Shown: positions 1-7,915 of the stretch, piece after piece
Layout of the letters: each line of letters opens with the position of its first letter
Position numbering within the stretch: position 1 is the first letter of the stretch
Origin: Acidobacteriota bacterium
Lineage (GTDB): Bacteria > Acidobacteriota > Polarisedimenticolia > QHYA01
Assembly (NCBI GenBank): GCA_003223995.1
Contig: QHYA01000004.1
Span: 1-9,597 of the forward strand
DNA: 9,597 nt
Direction of reading: 5' to 3'
Made by a program: the position numbers and the translations under genes
Notes under the pieces: model-generated
The model's database searches: none
Told to the model about the DNA's origin: nothing
Seen by the model: the letters and a program-made list of their open reading frames with translations, nothing else

Positions 1-726
1 CACCGCGAGATCGTCCGCTCCCTTCACCCCGGCGATGCCGAGGTAGTGCGCCACCTTCGCGTTCCCGGCGGCATAGGTGAGGATGACGAAGGTGCCGGAG
101 GCAATGAGGGTCGAGCCGATCGCCAGCCCGTCGAGCCCGTCGGTCAGGTTGACCGCGTTGGCGGCCCCGACGACGACGAGCATCGCGAAAGGGACGTAGA
201 GCCAGCCAAGAGAGGGTTTGACGGTCTTGAGGAAAGGGACCTGAAGGTTGGCCTCCCACTGCCCCGCCGAGGAGAGTCCCATCAGAGCCAGCCCGATCAG
301 GACCCCCAGGACGAGCTGCAGGGCGAACTTCGTGCTCGGGCGCAGTCCGAGATTCTGCTTCTTCGTCAGCTTCAGGTAGTCGTCGATGAAACCGATCAGT
401 CCGAACAGGACGATCGAGCCTGTGGCGACCCAGACGAGCGGGTTGTCGAGATTCACCCACATCAGCGTCGGGAGGACGATCGAGGTGATGATCAGGATTC
501 CTCCCATGGTCGGCGTCCCCCTCTTGGTCTGATGGGAGGAGGGCCCCTCCTCGCGGATCTCCTGGCCGATCTGGAACTGCCGGAGGCGTCGGATGAGCCA
601 GGGACCCAGGGCCAGGGAGAGGACGAGGGCCGTGACGGCCGCGAGGGCGCTGCGGAAGGTCGCGTAGCGGAAGACATTGAAAGCGCGGAAGCTGTCGTGA
701 AGAGGGTAGAGGAGCCGGAAGAACAT
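1..726 (-). CDS. mraY: MraY, phospho-MurNAc-pentapeptide transferase (N-terminal 242 residues; cut by window edge)
   Basis: MraY is the polytopic inner-membrane enzyme that joins UDP-MurNAc-pentapeptide to undecaprenyl phosphate, giving lipid I and UMP. The translated 242 residues show the family signatures: SHQTKRGTPTMGG at about 64-76, the FIDDYLK segment with the Asp pair D115/D116, and NAVNLTDGLDGLA at about 190-202. Hydrophobic membrane spans lie around 25-46, 76-92, 97-113, 134-152 and 176-190. Families of this enzyme run to roughly 360 residues, so about one third is missing beyond the left edge; the reading frame is open to base 1. The start ATG shares one base with the murF stop (TGATG), and a GGGAG eight bases upstream, inside murF, can serve as ribosome binding site. 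Translation is probably coupled to murF. Identification is secure. Confidence 0.97.
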   Translation of the reverse strand, partial: MFFRLLYPLHDSFRAFNVFRYATFRSALAAVTALVLSLALGPWLIRRLRQFQIGQEIREEGPSSHQTKRGTPTMGGILIITSIVLPTLMWVNLDNPLVWVATGSIVLFGLIGFIDDYLKLTKKQNLGLRPSTKFALQLVLGVLIGLALMGLSSAGQWEANLQVPFLKTVKPSLGWLYVPFAMLVVVGAANAVNLTDGLDGLAIGSTLIASGTFVILTYAAGNAKVAHYLGIAGVKGADDLAV

Positions 727-2114
727 CAGAACATCTCCCGCACGGCATCCGCGAATATCTCCATCGCGATCCCGCGCGAGCCCTTCACGACGACCAGATC
801 ACCGGGCCGCAGGAGCGTCCCCGCCGAGCCGGCAGCCTCCTCGGAGCCGGCGAAGACCACGACCTCTTCCAGTCCCGCCTCCCGCGCCCCCGTGGCGGTT
901 TCTCGAGCGAGAGGCCCCACGGCCAGCAGGAAATTCACCCCCGCGCGCGCGGCCATCGCGCCAACCTCACGGTGCCACAGCGAAGCCGATTCGCCCAGCT
1001 CGAGCATGTCCCCGCAGGCGAGCACCCGCCGGCCCGCCCAGCGGGTCGCCGTGAGGCTCGCGAGGACCGCTTGCATGGCCGCAGGATTGGAGTTGTAGGT
1101 CTCATCGACGAGCACCACCCCCTGCGCGAGCCGCAGGACGGCTCCCCGGCCCTTCAGCGGGGCAACCGTCTCGATCTTCTCGACAGCCCGCGTCGGGTCG
1201 AGATCGAAGGCCACGGATACGGCGAGGGCCGCCGCGGCGTTGGCAGCGTTGTGCCTGCCATAGAGCTGCAAGGCGACCGGCCGGGGCTTCGAGCCCGCGT
1301 GGGTGAAGCTGAAACGCACGCCTTCGACCATGTCATCCCGCACGCCGGTGACCGCCACATCCGCGCCGGTTTCGACGCCGAAGCAGACGCGCCTTCCGGG
1401 AAAGGACAGGCCCAGGCGGCGGGCGTGAGGATCGGAGGAGTTGAAGACGGCCGTCGCGTCCCGGCGCATTTCTTTGAACATCTCCCCCTTGGCCTCCGCT
1501 ATGGCCTCCACGGAAGGGAAGTTCGCTCGATGGGCCTCGCCCACATTGAGAATCGCCCCGACATCCGGATCGGCGATCTCGGTGAGCCTCGTCATCTCCC
1601 CCGGGGTGGACATCCCCATCTCGAGGACGGCGGCCTCGGCGTCGTCGGGCATCGACAGCAGCGCCAGCGGCAGGCCGTAGGCATTGTTCAGGTTGCCCGG
1701 GGACCTGTGCACGCGCCAGACCGAAGACAGTGCCGCGGCGGCCAGCTCCTTGGTTGTCGTCTTCCCGCTGCTTCCGGTGATCCCGGCCACCCGGAGGGGA
1801 CGCCGCCGCCGGAGCTTCGCGGCCAGCTCCTGAAGGGCGCGCGTCGTGTCCTCCACCCGGATGCACGCGCGCCCAGGAGGCACCACCGATGCCGCGTCCG
1901 CTCGCGAGACCACCGCCGCCGCGGCGCCCCGGGCGAAGGCGCCTGCCAGGAAGTCGTGACCGTCGTGCCGGGGCCCCCGAAGGGCGAAGAACAGCTCGGA
2001 GCCTCGGACGAGCCGGGAATCGATCGCGAAGCTGCTCAGCACGAGATCCTCCTCCCCCATGAGCCTCTCTCCGCCGACAGCAGCAGCGACCTCCGCGAGT
2101 GTGAAGTTGGCCAT
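726..2114 (-). CDS. murF: MurF, UDP-MurNAc-tripeptide--D-alanyl-D-alanine ligase
   Basis: This cytoplasmic ligase adds D-Ala-D-Ala to UDP-MurNAc-tripeptide with ATP, completing the pentapeptide. The 462-residue product is normal length for the family. It has the N-terminal substrate domain (about 1-105, with the IDSR element near 31-34), the Mur ligase P-loop GITGSSGKTT at 111-120, NLNNAYGLP at 141-149, VLEMGMSTPGEM at 163-174, AEAKGEMF around 207-214 carrying the probable carbamylated Lys209, GRHNAANAAAAL near 287-298, and the C-terminal-domain motif DETYNSNPAAM at 337-347 followed by CGDMLELGE. The start is fixed because the frame has an in-frame TGA a few codons upstream, and AGGA lies about seven bases before the ATG. 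It follows murE after a 93-nt gap and overlaps mraY by one base. No defects are visible. Confidence 0.97.
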   Translation of the reverse strand: MANFTLAEVAAAVGGERLMGEEDLVLSSFAIDSRLVRGSELFFALRGPRHDGHDFLAGAFARGAAAAVVSRADAASVVPPGRACIRVEDTTRALQELAAKLRRRRPLRVAGITGSSGKTTTKELAAAALSSVWRVHRSPGNLNNAYGLPLALLSMPDDAEAAVLEMGMSTPGEMTRLTEIADPDVGAILNVGEAHRANFPSVEAIAEAKGEMFKEMRRDATAVFNSSDPHARRLGLSFPGRRVCFGVETGADVAVTGVRDDMVEGVRFSFTHAGSKPRPVALQLYGRHNAANAAAALAVSVAFDLDPTRAVEKIETVAPLKGRGAVLRLAQGVVLVDETYNSNPAAMQAVLASLTATRWAGRRVLACGDMLELGESASLWHREVGAMAARAGVNFLLAVGPLARETATGAREAGLEEVVVFAGSEEAAGSAGTLLRPGDLVVVKGSRGIAMEIFADAVREMF

Positions 2115-2207
2115 CTCGGTTCCTGCGCCGAACGCTCCTCAGCGCTCCTTCCGCAAGTACGGCTGCATTCGGGCGCAGGCCCGCACGGTATTTCCGGGAA
2201 CGCGCAC
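2115..2207 (-). other. murE-murF intergenic spacer with small hairpin
   Basis: This is the only appreciable gap in an otherwise overlapping operon. On the minus strand it contains a short GC hairpin at 2170-2183 (CGGGC, loop CTGC, GCCCG). There is no T-run after it, so it does not look like an intrinsic terminator. It could be an mRNA-stability element or incidental in GC-rich DNA. No promoter with convincing -35 and -10 boxes was found for murF. Confidence 0.3.
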
Positions 2208-3773
2208 CTAGCTCCTCCGTATTCCCGCACGCAACTCGAGGGCCTCCGCGGCGACCGTCCGGTCATCGAACGGGATCGTGCGATCGGCCAGGATCTGCAC
2301 CCTCTCGTGCCCCTTTCCCGCGATCACGACGGCGTCCCCCGCATCGGCGGTGGCGATCGCAGCGTGGATCGCCTCGCGTCTGTCGGGCAGGACGCCATAG
2401 CGGCTGCGGGCGGTCGGATCGGAAAGGATCCCCTCCTCGGCGTCCAGGAGGATCTGCCCGGGGTCCTCGCCGCGCGGGTTGTCGGAAGTCAGAAAGACAA
2501 GATCCGAAAGACGGATCGCCGCGGAGCCCATGGGCGCTCGTTTGGACCTGTCCCTGTTTCCCCCGCAGCCGAAAACCGTTATGAGCCGCCGCGGGCGCAT
2601 CTCGCGCACCGCCGAGAGCAGGCTCGCGAGGGCGTCGTCGGTGTGCGCGTAGTCGACGACGACCGCGAAGTCCTGCCCCCGATCGATGCGCTCGAACCGG
2701 CCGGGAACGCCGGGGAAGCGGGCGGCGGCGCGAACGGAGCGGAAAGGATCGAGCCCCAGAGCATCGACCGCCGCGATCGCTGCCGCCAGGTTGAGCACAC
2801 CGGGGCGGCCCGGCAGGGGAGTCCGTCCTTCGAGGAGATGCCCCCCCCGCGTCCGGATCGCGAAGTCCGTTCCCGAGAACCCGGCGCCGCACGATTCGAT
2901 CCGGTAGTCGGACCCTTCGCTGAAGCCGAAGGTGCTTCTCCTCGCCCCGGGCGGGGCGGCGGAGAGCATCCAGGAAGCCCGGGGATCGTCCCCACCGGCG
3001 ATGGCGACCCCGTCGGTGTCGAGCCTTTCGGAGAACAACCGCCTCTTGGCCGCGGCGTAGGAGTCGATGTCGCCGTGGAAGTCGAGGTGGTCGCGAGTGA
3101 GGTTCGTGAAGATCGCGACAGCGATCGAGAGGCCCCCGACCCGCTCCAGAGCGAGTCCGTGGGAGGAGGCCTCGAGTACGACGTGCTGGCAGCCCTCCGC
3201 GGTCATTTCCTCCAGCATCCGGTATAGATCGGGCGCCTCCGGGGTCGTCCGCTCCGCCGGCTGCTCCCGTTCGCCGATCCGGTAGGCGACGGTCCCGATC
3301 AGGCCGCACGGCAGGCCGAGCTCCCGCAGGATCTCCGCGATGAGCGTGGCCACCGTGGTCTTGCCGTTCGTCCCGGTGACGGCGAGCGCCGTGATCTTCT
3401 CGTCCGGCCGTCCATGGAAGTTCCGCGCGATCAGCGCCAGCGCCTTTCGCGGCTCCACTGCCCGCAGCCACGCGCGTGGGCCTTCCAAGCCGGCGGGGCG
3501 GGGGGCGGGGGAAAGAACCGCCGCTGCCCCGGCGCGAAGCGCCTGCTCGAGATAGGACATCCCATCCTGCAGCGCGCCGGGCAGCGCCGCGAAGAGAGCG
3601 TCCGGGCCAACCCTGCGGGAGTCGAGGACGATGCCGGTGATGAGCGTGTCCGGGTCCCCCTCCAGGGCCACGCCCTCGACCCCGGCAAGCAGCTTCGCCA
3701 GAGGCTTCGGTTCGCTCACAGGGGCCACCGCCGTGCGATCATCAATGTTCGCGGTCCCATCTCGTCCCCTCAT
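2208..3773 (-). CDS. murE: MurE, UDP-MurNAc-L-alanyl-D-glutamate--meso-2,6-diaminopimelate ligase
   Basis: MurE adds the third amino acid to the peptidoglycan stem peptide in the cytoplasm, using ATP. From the chosen start the product is 521 residues, slightly longer than the usual 490-510. Motifs in order: LDSRRV near 50-55, P-loop GTNGKTT at 134-140, TTPEAPDL near 176-183, VLEASSHGLALERV near 199-212, TNLTRDHLDFHGD near 223-235, Lys243 in AAKRRLF (probable carbamylated lysine), DYAHTDDAL near 374-382, FGCGGNRDRSKRAPM, DNPR at 431-434 and KGHE at 487-490. DNPR is the motif known to select meso-diaminopimelate rather than lysine. The ATG at 3773 is preferred because it forms an ATGA overlap with the ftsI stop. 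An in-frame ATG at 3842 would add 23 residues, but its GGGAGG is only one base away; a GTG at Val19 is also possible. The first 20 residues look non-conserved. Confidence 0.96.
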   Translation of the reverse strand: MRGRDGTANIDDRTAVAPVSEPKPLAKLLAGVEGVALEGDPDTLITGIVLDSRRVGPDALFAALPGALQDGMSYLEQALRAGAAAVLSPAPRPAGLEGPRAWLRAVEPRKALALIARNFHGRPDEKITALAVTGTNGKTTVATLIAEILRELGLPCGLIGTVAYRIGEREQPAERTTPEAPDLYRMLEEMTAEGCQHVVLEASSHGLALERVGGLSIAVAIFTNLTRDHLDFHGDIDSYAAAKRRLFSERLDTDGVAIAGGDDPRASWMLSAAPPGARRSTFGFSEGSDYRIESCGAGFSGTDFAIRTRGGHLLEGRTPLPGRPGVLNLAAAIAAVDALGLDPFRSVRAAARFPGVPGRFERIDRGQDFAVVVDYAHTDDALASLLSAVREMRPRRLITVFGCGGNRDRSKRAPMGSAAIRLSDLVFLTSDNPRGEDPGQILLDAEEGILSDPTARSRYGVLPDRREAIHAAIATADAGDAVVIAGKGHERVQILADRTIPFDDRTVAAEALELRAGIRRS

Positions 3774-3827
3774 CCCGGCTCGTGCCGCCTTCGAGGCGCC
3801 GCGACCATCAAGATTCGTGCTTCCATC
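3735..3827 (-). repeat. Imperfect 27-bp direct repeat at the ftsI/murE junction
   Basis: Copies at 3735-3761 and 3801-3827 match at 21 of 27 positions by eye, with shared cores GATGG, CGAA and TTGATG on the minus strand. The offset is 66 bp, a multiple of three, so in the murE frame the copies read DGSTNLDGR and DGTANIDDR. One copy lies inside the poorly conserved ftsI tail and the other covers the start of murE. The pattern suggests a local duplication around the gene junction. Confidence 0.5.
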
Positions 3828-5959
3828 ACTGTCCGTGCCCATACCTCCCGGCGGTTGCGCCCATCGGAGCCGGTCCCCGCCGGGACGGCGGGCGCACGGC
3901 CGCTCTCGACAGGCATTCGCTGCAGATCGGCGGCCGCGAGGAGAGTGACATCGGGCGGATCCGCGGAAAGGAGCAGCCGGCAGACGGTTCCCTCCTCCGC
4001 CTGGGATCCCGCCAGCGGGTCCTGGGTGACGACGAAGCCGTTGCCAGAGGAGACGGCCCGATAGCCTCTCTCCGCCAGCCTGCTGACAGCTCCCCTGAGG
4101 CTCAGGCCGAAGACATCCGGGACCGCCCCGGAGACCCCGTCCGCCGCTGACGCCCGCGACAGCAGCGGCGGGGATGGAGGCCATTGCAGCGGGGCCTCCT
4201 TCACTTGCCCGAGAGCGACCCGCCCCCGGGAAGCGAATTGGGTCTTGTCCGGCTTCCCGGAGCCGGACGGGGGAATCTCCTCCTCGTCCGGCATCACGCG
4301 GAGCCGCTCCAGCGCGCGGGCCATGACGCGGGAGAACGAGGGGGCCGCCACATCGCCTCCATAGTAGGCACCCTTCGGATCATCGAGGACGACGATGGCC
4401 GCGACCTTCGGGGCCCCGGCGGGAGCGAAGCCGATGAAAGAGGAGACATGCTGCGAATGGGAGTACCGGCCGTCGGGTCCTATCTTCTGCGCCGTGCCTG
4501 TCTTGCCGGCGACCCTGTAACCCTCGATCGCGGCCGCCTGCCCCGTTCCGGAGAGCACGACCTGCTCCATCAAGGCCGTCAACGTCCGCGTCGTTCCGGT
4601 GGAAACGACCCTCCGGGACGGTCGCAGAGGCGTCTCGATCCGCCTGCCGTCCGGCAGCACGACAGCCTTCACCAGATGCGGGGGTGTGAGGATTCCCCCG
4701 TTGGCGATGGCCGAAAAGGCCTGGAGCATCTGGATAGGGGTCACGAGGATCTCCTGGCCCATCGACACGGAGGCGACGGACAGGGCCGACCAGCGGGGGA
4801 GGCTGTTGACGATCCCCTCCGCCTCGCCGGAGAGCCCCACTTCGGTGGACTGGCCGAACCCGAAGCGGCCCACGTAGGAGTGCAAGAGAGGCGCGCCAAG
4901 GCGCAGACCCAGCCGGATGATGCCGACGTTGGAGGACTTGGCGATGACATCACTGAAGGTGAGCGAGGAGTAGCTGTGGTGGTCCCGGATGCGGACCGTG
5001 TTGACGACGATCGACCCGTTGCCGCAGTCGAACCATTCCGAGGGCCGCACCCGGCCCTCCTCCAGCCCCGTGGCCGCCGTGATGATCTTGAACGTCGAGC
5101 CGGGCTCGTAGCGCTCGCCGATGGCGATGTTCCTTCGCTGCGCCGCGGAGGCGATCGAGAAGCGATTGGGATCGAAGCCCGGCCGGCTGGCGATGGCGAG
5201 GACATCGCCGCTGCGCGGGTCGGCAACGATGATCGCTCCCTTGGCAGAGCGAGTCCGCGCCATGGCGGCGTCCAGCTCCTCCTCCGCCGCGTGCTGGATG
5301 GTCTCGTCGAGCGTCAGCTCGATGCTGGCGCCGGGGCGGGCGGGCTCTTGCACCTGCTGGAGGATCGCCCCGCCCTTCGCGTCCCTGAGGACGATGAAGC
5401 TCGCCCCTTCTCCGCGGATCGTCCCGTCGAAGTCCTTCTCGAGCCCTTCCAGGCCGACTCCGTCGGTCCCCACGAAGCCGAGAGCGTGGGCGCCCAGCGA
5501 CCCTCTGGGGTAGAACCGCTTGCTCTCCCGGGCGAAGTGAACCTCGCCCTTCAACCCAATCCGTTCGATCCGCTCCCGCTCGGCCGGAGAGATCTTCCGC
5601 TTGATCCAGACGAAAGGATGGTGCTGGAGGATGCGGGCCTGAAGGGCCCCCGGCTCCATTCCCAGAGCCGTCGCCAGAAGCCTCGCTGTCCTGGACGCGT
5701 CCTTCAACTGCCAGGGATGGACGAAAACGGAATCGACCTCGATGCTCGCCGCCAGCTCGCGGCCGTTGCGGTCGGTGATCGTCCCGCGCTGTCCTTCGAG
5801 CCGGACCGTCGCCTCGTGCTGACTGCGGGCGCGCTTCTGGAAGGTGTTCGTCCGGAGAAGCTGGATCTCCACCAAGCGGGCCAGCACCACCGCGCCGGCG
5901 AGGCAGATCGCCAGCAGCAGACGGCGAATCCGGCGCTGAAGAAACTCCTCACCGCTCAT
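3770..5959 (-). CDS. ftsI: FtsI/PBP2x-type peptidoglycan D,D-transpeptidase with C-terminal PASTA domain
   Basis: This is a class B penicillin-binding protein, the septal transpeptidase that cross-links peptidoglycan on the outer face of the membrane and works with FtsW and the FtsQLB complex. The 729-residue product has a short basic cytoplasmic N-terminus, one membrane anchor (about 12-34), a pedestal domain starting with RGTITDRNG near 58-66, and the transpeptidase domain with STFK (catalytic Ser288, Lys291), SSN at 342-344 and KTG at 486-488. A proline-rich linker (about 555-611) leads to one PASTA domain (about 612-666, starting AVPDVFGLSLRGAV). A further 60-residue Arg-rich tail follows that I cannot assign. 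The start at 5959 is chosen because AAGGAG sits five bases upstream; an upstream ATG would add 57 residues unlike a PBP. The gene overlaps ftsL by 11 nt and murE by 4 nt. Spore-specific SpoVD-like roles cannot be excluded, but the locus favours division. Confidence 0.94.
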   Translation of the reverse strand: MSGEEFLQRRIRRLLLAICLAGAVVLARLVEIQLLRTNTFQKRARSQHEATVRLEGQRGTITDRNGRELAASIEVDSVFVHPWQLKDASRTARLLATALGMEPGALQARILQHHPFVWIKRKISPAERERIERIGLKGEVHFARESKRFYPRGSLGAHALGFVGTDGVGLEGLEKDFDGTIRGEGASFIVLRDAKGGAILQQVQEPARPGASIELTLDETIQHAAEEELDAAMARTRSAKGAIIVADPRSGDVLAIASRPGFDPNRFSIASAAQRRNIAIGERYEPGSTFKIITAATGLEEGRVRPSEWFDCGNGSIVVNTVRIRDHHSYSSLTFSDVIAKSSNVGIIRLGLRLGAPLLHSYVGRFGFGQSTEVGLSGEAEGIVNSLPRWSALSVASVSMGQEILVTPIQMLQAFSAIANGGILTPPHLVKAVVLPDGRRIETPLRPSRRVVSTGTTRTLTALMEQVVLSGTGQAAAIEGYRVAGKTGTAQKIGPDGRYSHSQHVSSFIGFAPAGAPKVAAIVVLDDPKGAYYGGDVAAPSFSRVMARALERLRVMPDEEEIPPSGSGKPDKTQFASRGRVALGQVKEAPLQWPPSPPLLSRASAADGVSGAVPDVFGLSLRGAVSRLAERGYRAVSSGNGFVVTQDPLAGSQAEEGTVCRLLLSADPPDVTLLAAADLQRMPVESGRAPAVPAGTGSDGRNRREVWARTVMEARILMVAAPRRRHEPG

Positions 5960-6446
5960 GGCTTCTCCTTCGCTCTTCCGCCCCAAGAGAGGCTCTCTGA
6001 TCGCCGGAGGCCCTCCAACCGTTTCCGGCTTCTGCATGGAGGAAGGCCACAATCCGTTCCGGGGCCGTCCCGGCATCCGGGCCCTCCCTCCGGGCCGGGC
6101 GGGGAGGACGGGGAACGACGATCCGCGCACCCGCCTCCGCCGGAACGAGCGCCAGCTCGCGCCGCGCCCTCTGGGAGACCAGGTCGAGCGATTCCAGCGA
6201 GGCGCGCTCGATCCGCAGCTTCAGGTACTGCTGGTCCAGCTCACTCATCTCGGAACGCAGAGCCTCGATTGCATAGCGGGTCCTCACGTACCGGGTCTGC
6301 TGGGTGACATCGAACAGCACGGGGGCCGCGAGCGAGAGCAGGAAGACCAGAAAGAAACTGACCTCGCGCCAGCGGCGCGGATCCTCCTCCCTGACGAGAG
6401 CGATGTTGCGGATTCGGCCGCGGATGCGGTGGGAGGTTCGGATCAT
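5949..6446 (-). CDS. ftsL: FtsL-like septum formation protein
   Basis: FtsL is a small bitopic membrane protein that, with FtsB and FtsQ, activates FtsWI at the division site. Sequence conservation is low in this family, so the call rests on architecture and position. The 165-residue product has a basic cytoplasmic N-terminus (about 1-28), a single hydrophobic segment near 29-46 (FFLVFLLSLAAPVLF), then a heptad-rich helical stretch near 50-92 that ends in LVSQRARRELALV, resembling the periplasmic coiled coil and end of FtsL. A hydrophilic Arg/Pro/Ala-rich tail of about 60 residues (105-165) is longer than usual. It sits between rsmH and the class B PBP gene, the standard ftsL slot. The start ATG overlaps the rsmH stop as ATGA, and the stop lies 11 nt into ftsI, implying translational coupling. 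A generic DivIC/FtsB-like protein is the alternative. Confidence 0.78.
   Translation of the reverse strand: MIRTSHRIRGRIRNIALVREEDPRRWREVSFFLVFLLSLAAPVLFDVTQQTRYVRTRYAIEALRSEMSELDQQYLKLRIERASLESLDLVSQRARRELALVPAEAGARIVVPRPPRPARREGPDAGTAPERIVAFLHAEAGNGWRASGDQRASLGAEERRRSHER
5965..5970 (-). promoter_or_regulatory. Shine-Dalgarno site for ftsI
   Basis: The minus strand reads AAGGAG five bases before the ATG at 5959. The site lies inside the 3' end of ftsL and decides the ftsI start over the upstream in-frame ATG at 6130. Confidence 0.8.
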
Positions 6447-7474
6447 AGCCTCTCGGCCGCGCGCAGCCTGGCGCTTCGCGCTCGGGGATTCCCTTCGGTT
6501 TCCGCCGGCGAAGGGGTCACCGACCTGGGTGTCAGCACCCGGAGGAGGTTGGATCGCCCGCACCCGCACACCGGAAGTCCCGGCGGGCAAACGCAGCGCG
6601 ATGCCAGCGAGCGGAAGGTCTGCTTGACGATCCGGTCCTCCAGCGAGTGGAAGGAGATCACGCACAACCGCCCGCCGGTTCGCAGGCATGTCGCGGCGTC
6701 CTCGATGAACCGGTCCAAACCCGACAGCTCATCGTTGACGGCGATGCGCAGGGCCATGAAAGTGCGCGTGGCCGGATGCGTGCGGGACCTCCGGGGACGC
6801 CTCCCGAGAGAGCGGCCGGATCGACCGGGGCGGCTGGCCCAGCGGACAGCCGAGGCGACGATCCCGGCAAGCTGGGTCGTTCGCGTCACCGGTCCTCGTT
6901 CCATCGCCCGTTTGATGGCTCGCGCGATCGCTCCGGCCTGCGGCTGCTCCCCATGGCGCCTCAGCAGTCGCGCCAGCTCCTTCTCGTCGAGTCGTTCGAG
7001 GAGGCCTGCCGCAGTCTCCCCCGAAGAGGGATCGAAGCGCATGTCCAGCGGGCCGTCCGCAGCGAAGCCGAAGCCGCGTTGCGGATCCAGCAGCTGAAGG
7101 GAGGAGACGCCGAGGTCGGCGAGGATGGCATCGACCTGCCCGATCCCAAGGTGGTCGAGCTGGTCGCGGATCTCTCTGTAGTCGCCTCGGAGCGGGCTGA
7201 AGGAATCTCCGAACCGGGACAGCCTGGCCGCCGCGTGAGCGACGCTGGCGGGATCCCGGTCGATGCCGACGAGCCGGCCGGCGGGTGCGATCTTCTCGAG
7301 GAGCAGCTCCGCGTGCCCTCCGCCCCCAAGGGTGCAATCCACGAGCAGGGAGCCCGGGCGAGGCTCCAGCCAGTGGAGCACTTCCTGCGCCATCGCCGGG
7401 AGGTGCTGCAGCACCTCCCCCGCATCGACACCCGACTTGGGAGAATGGGAGATCATCGCGTTGTTCATCCGCAT
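6443..7474 (-). CDS. rsmH: RsmH (MraW), 16S rRNA (cytosine(1402)-N(4))-methyltransferase
   Basis: RsmH methylates N4 of C1402 in the 16S rRNA decoding centre using S-adenosylmethionine. The 343-residue product is slightly longer than typical (about 310-320). Visible motifs: SAM-binding VDCTLGGGGHAE at 45-56, GIDRDP at 70-75, ILADLGVSS around 117-125, GPLDMRFD near 141-148, HPATRTFMALRIAVNDEL at 233-250 and ISFHSLEDRIVK at 273-284. A cysteine cluster, Cys294, Cys296, Cys303 and Cys305, follows. Residues 211-232, just before HPATRTF, are an unusually Arg-rich segment longer than in the E. coli protein. The first ATG directly abuts the mraZ stop (TAAATG); ATGs at codons 3 and 7 are alternatives, because conserved sequence begins only near residue 22 and no strong Shine-Dalgarno separates them. 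Confidence 0.96.
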   Translation of the reverse strand: MRMNNAMISHSPKSGVDAGEVLQHLPAMAQEVLHWLEPRPGSLLVDCTLGGGGHAELLLEKIAPAGRLVGIDRDPASVAHAAARLSRFGDSFSPLRGDYREIRDQLDHLGIGQVDAILADLGVSSLQLLDPQRGFGFAADGPLDMRFDPSSGETAAGLLERLDEKELARLLRRHGEQPQAGAIARAIKRAMERGPVTRTTQLAGIVASAVRWASRPGRSGRSLGRRPRRSRTHPATRTFMALRIAVNDELSGLDRFIEDAATCLRTGGRLCVISFHSLEDRIVKQTFRSLASRCVCPPGLPVCGCGRSNLLRVLTPRSVTPSPAETEGNPRARSARLRAAERL

Positions 7475-7915
7475 TTAGATTCCGTACTGCGAGAGGATCT
7501 CGAGGTCCTCGGGGGTGACCCGCTCTCCCGTCAGCTTCTCCTCGAAGGCAGCGCGGTTCCAGATCTCCAGGTGGTCGTCTGTTCCCAGCACGACCACTTC
7601 CCCCTCCATCCGGGCCTGATCTCTCAGAAGGGGCTGGATCAGGATGCGCCCCTGCCCGTCCATGGCGACCGTCTGGCCGAAATAGTTGACGCGATAGCGG
7701 AACTTCCGTATGACCGGATTTGTCGAAGGAGCCTTGACGAGCCGCGCCTCCAGAGCGAGCCAACTCGGCATCGGGTAGACCCAGACACAGTCACCGAAGA
7801 GACTGGTGACGAAAAGCTCGTTACCGAAGCGTTCGGCGATGGACGCGCGGAAGTGGCTGGGCAGCTTGAGCCGCCCTTTTTCATCGATCTTGGCGACGGC
7901 ATTCCCGCGAAGCAT
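7475..7915 (-). CDS. mraZ: MraZ, transcriptional regulator of the dcw operon
   Basis: MraZ is a DNA-binding protein of the SpoVT-AbrB fold that binds repeated TGGG-like boxes in front of its own operon and, in studied bacteria, usually represses it. The 146-residue product is normal length. It holds two AbrB-like repeats: the first near 5-50 (NAVAKIDEKGRLKLPSHFR) and the second near 75-125 (YFGQTVAMDGQGRILIQPLL), each with the DxxGR turn typical of the family. The start MLRGNAVAKID matches the normal N-terminus. The Shine-Dalgarno is poor: only AGGA about 14 bases upstream. It is the first gene of the operon, 3' of a promoter and box array at 8066-8135, and its stop abuts rsmH. Confidence 0.97.
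   Translation of the reverse strand: MLRGNAVAKIDEKGRLKLPSHFRASIAERFGNELFVTSLFGDCVWVYPMPSWLALEARLVKAPSTNPVIRKFRYRVNYFGQTVAMDGQGRILIQPLLRDQARMEGEVVVLGTDDHLEIWNRAAFEEKLTGERVTPEDLEILSQYGI

Noticed and set aside
5960..6130. Upstream ATG at 6130 as the ftsI start
   Set aside because: The extra 57 residues lie wholly inside ftsL in another frame and look unlike a PBP N-terminus. The ATG at 5959 has a near-perfect Shine-Dalgarno and gives a normal N-terminus before the membrane anchor.
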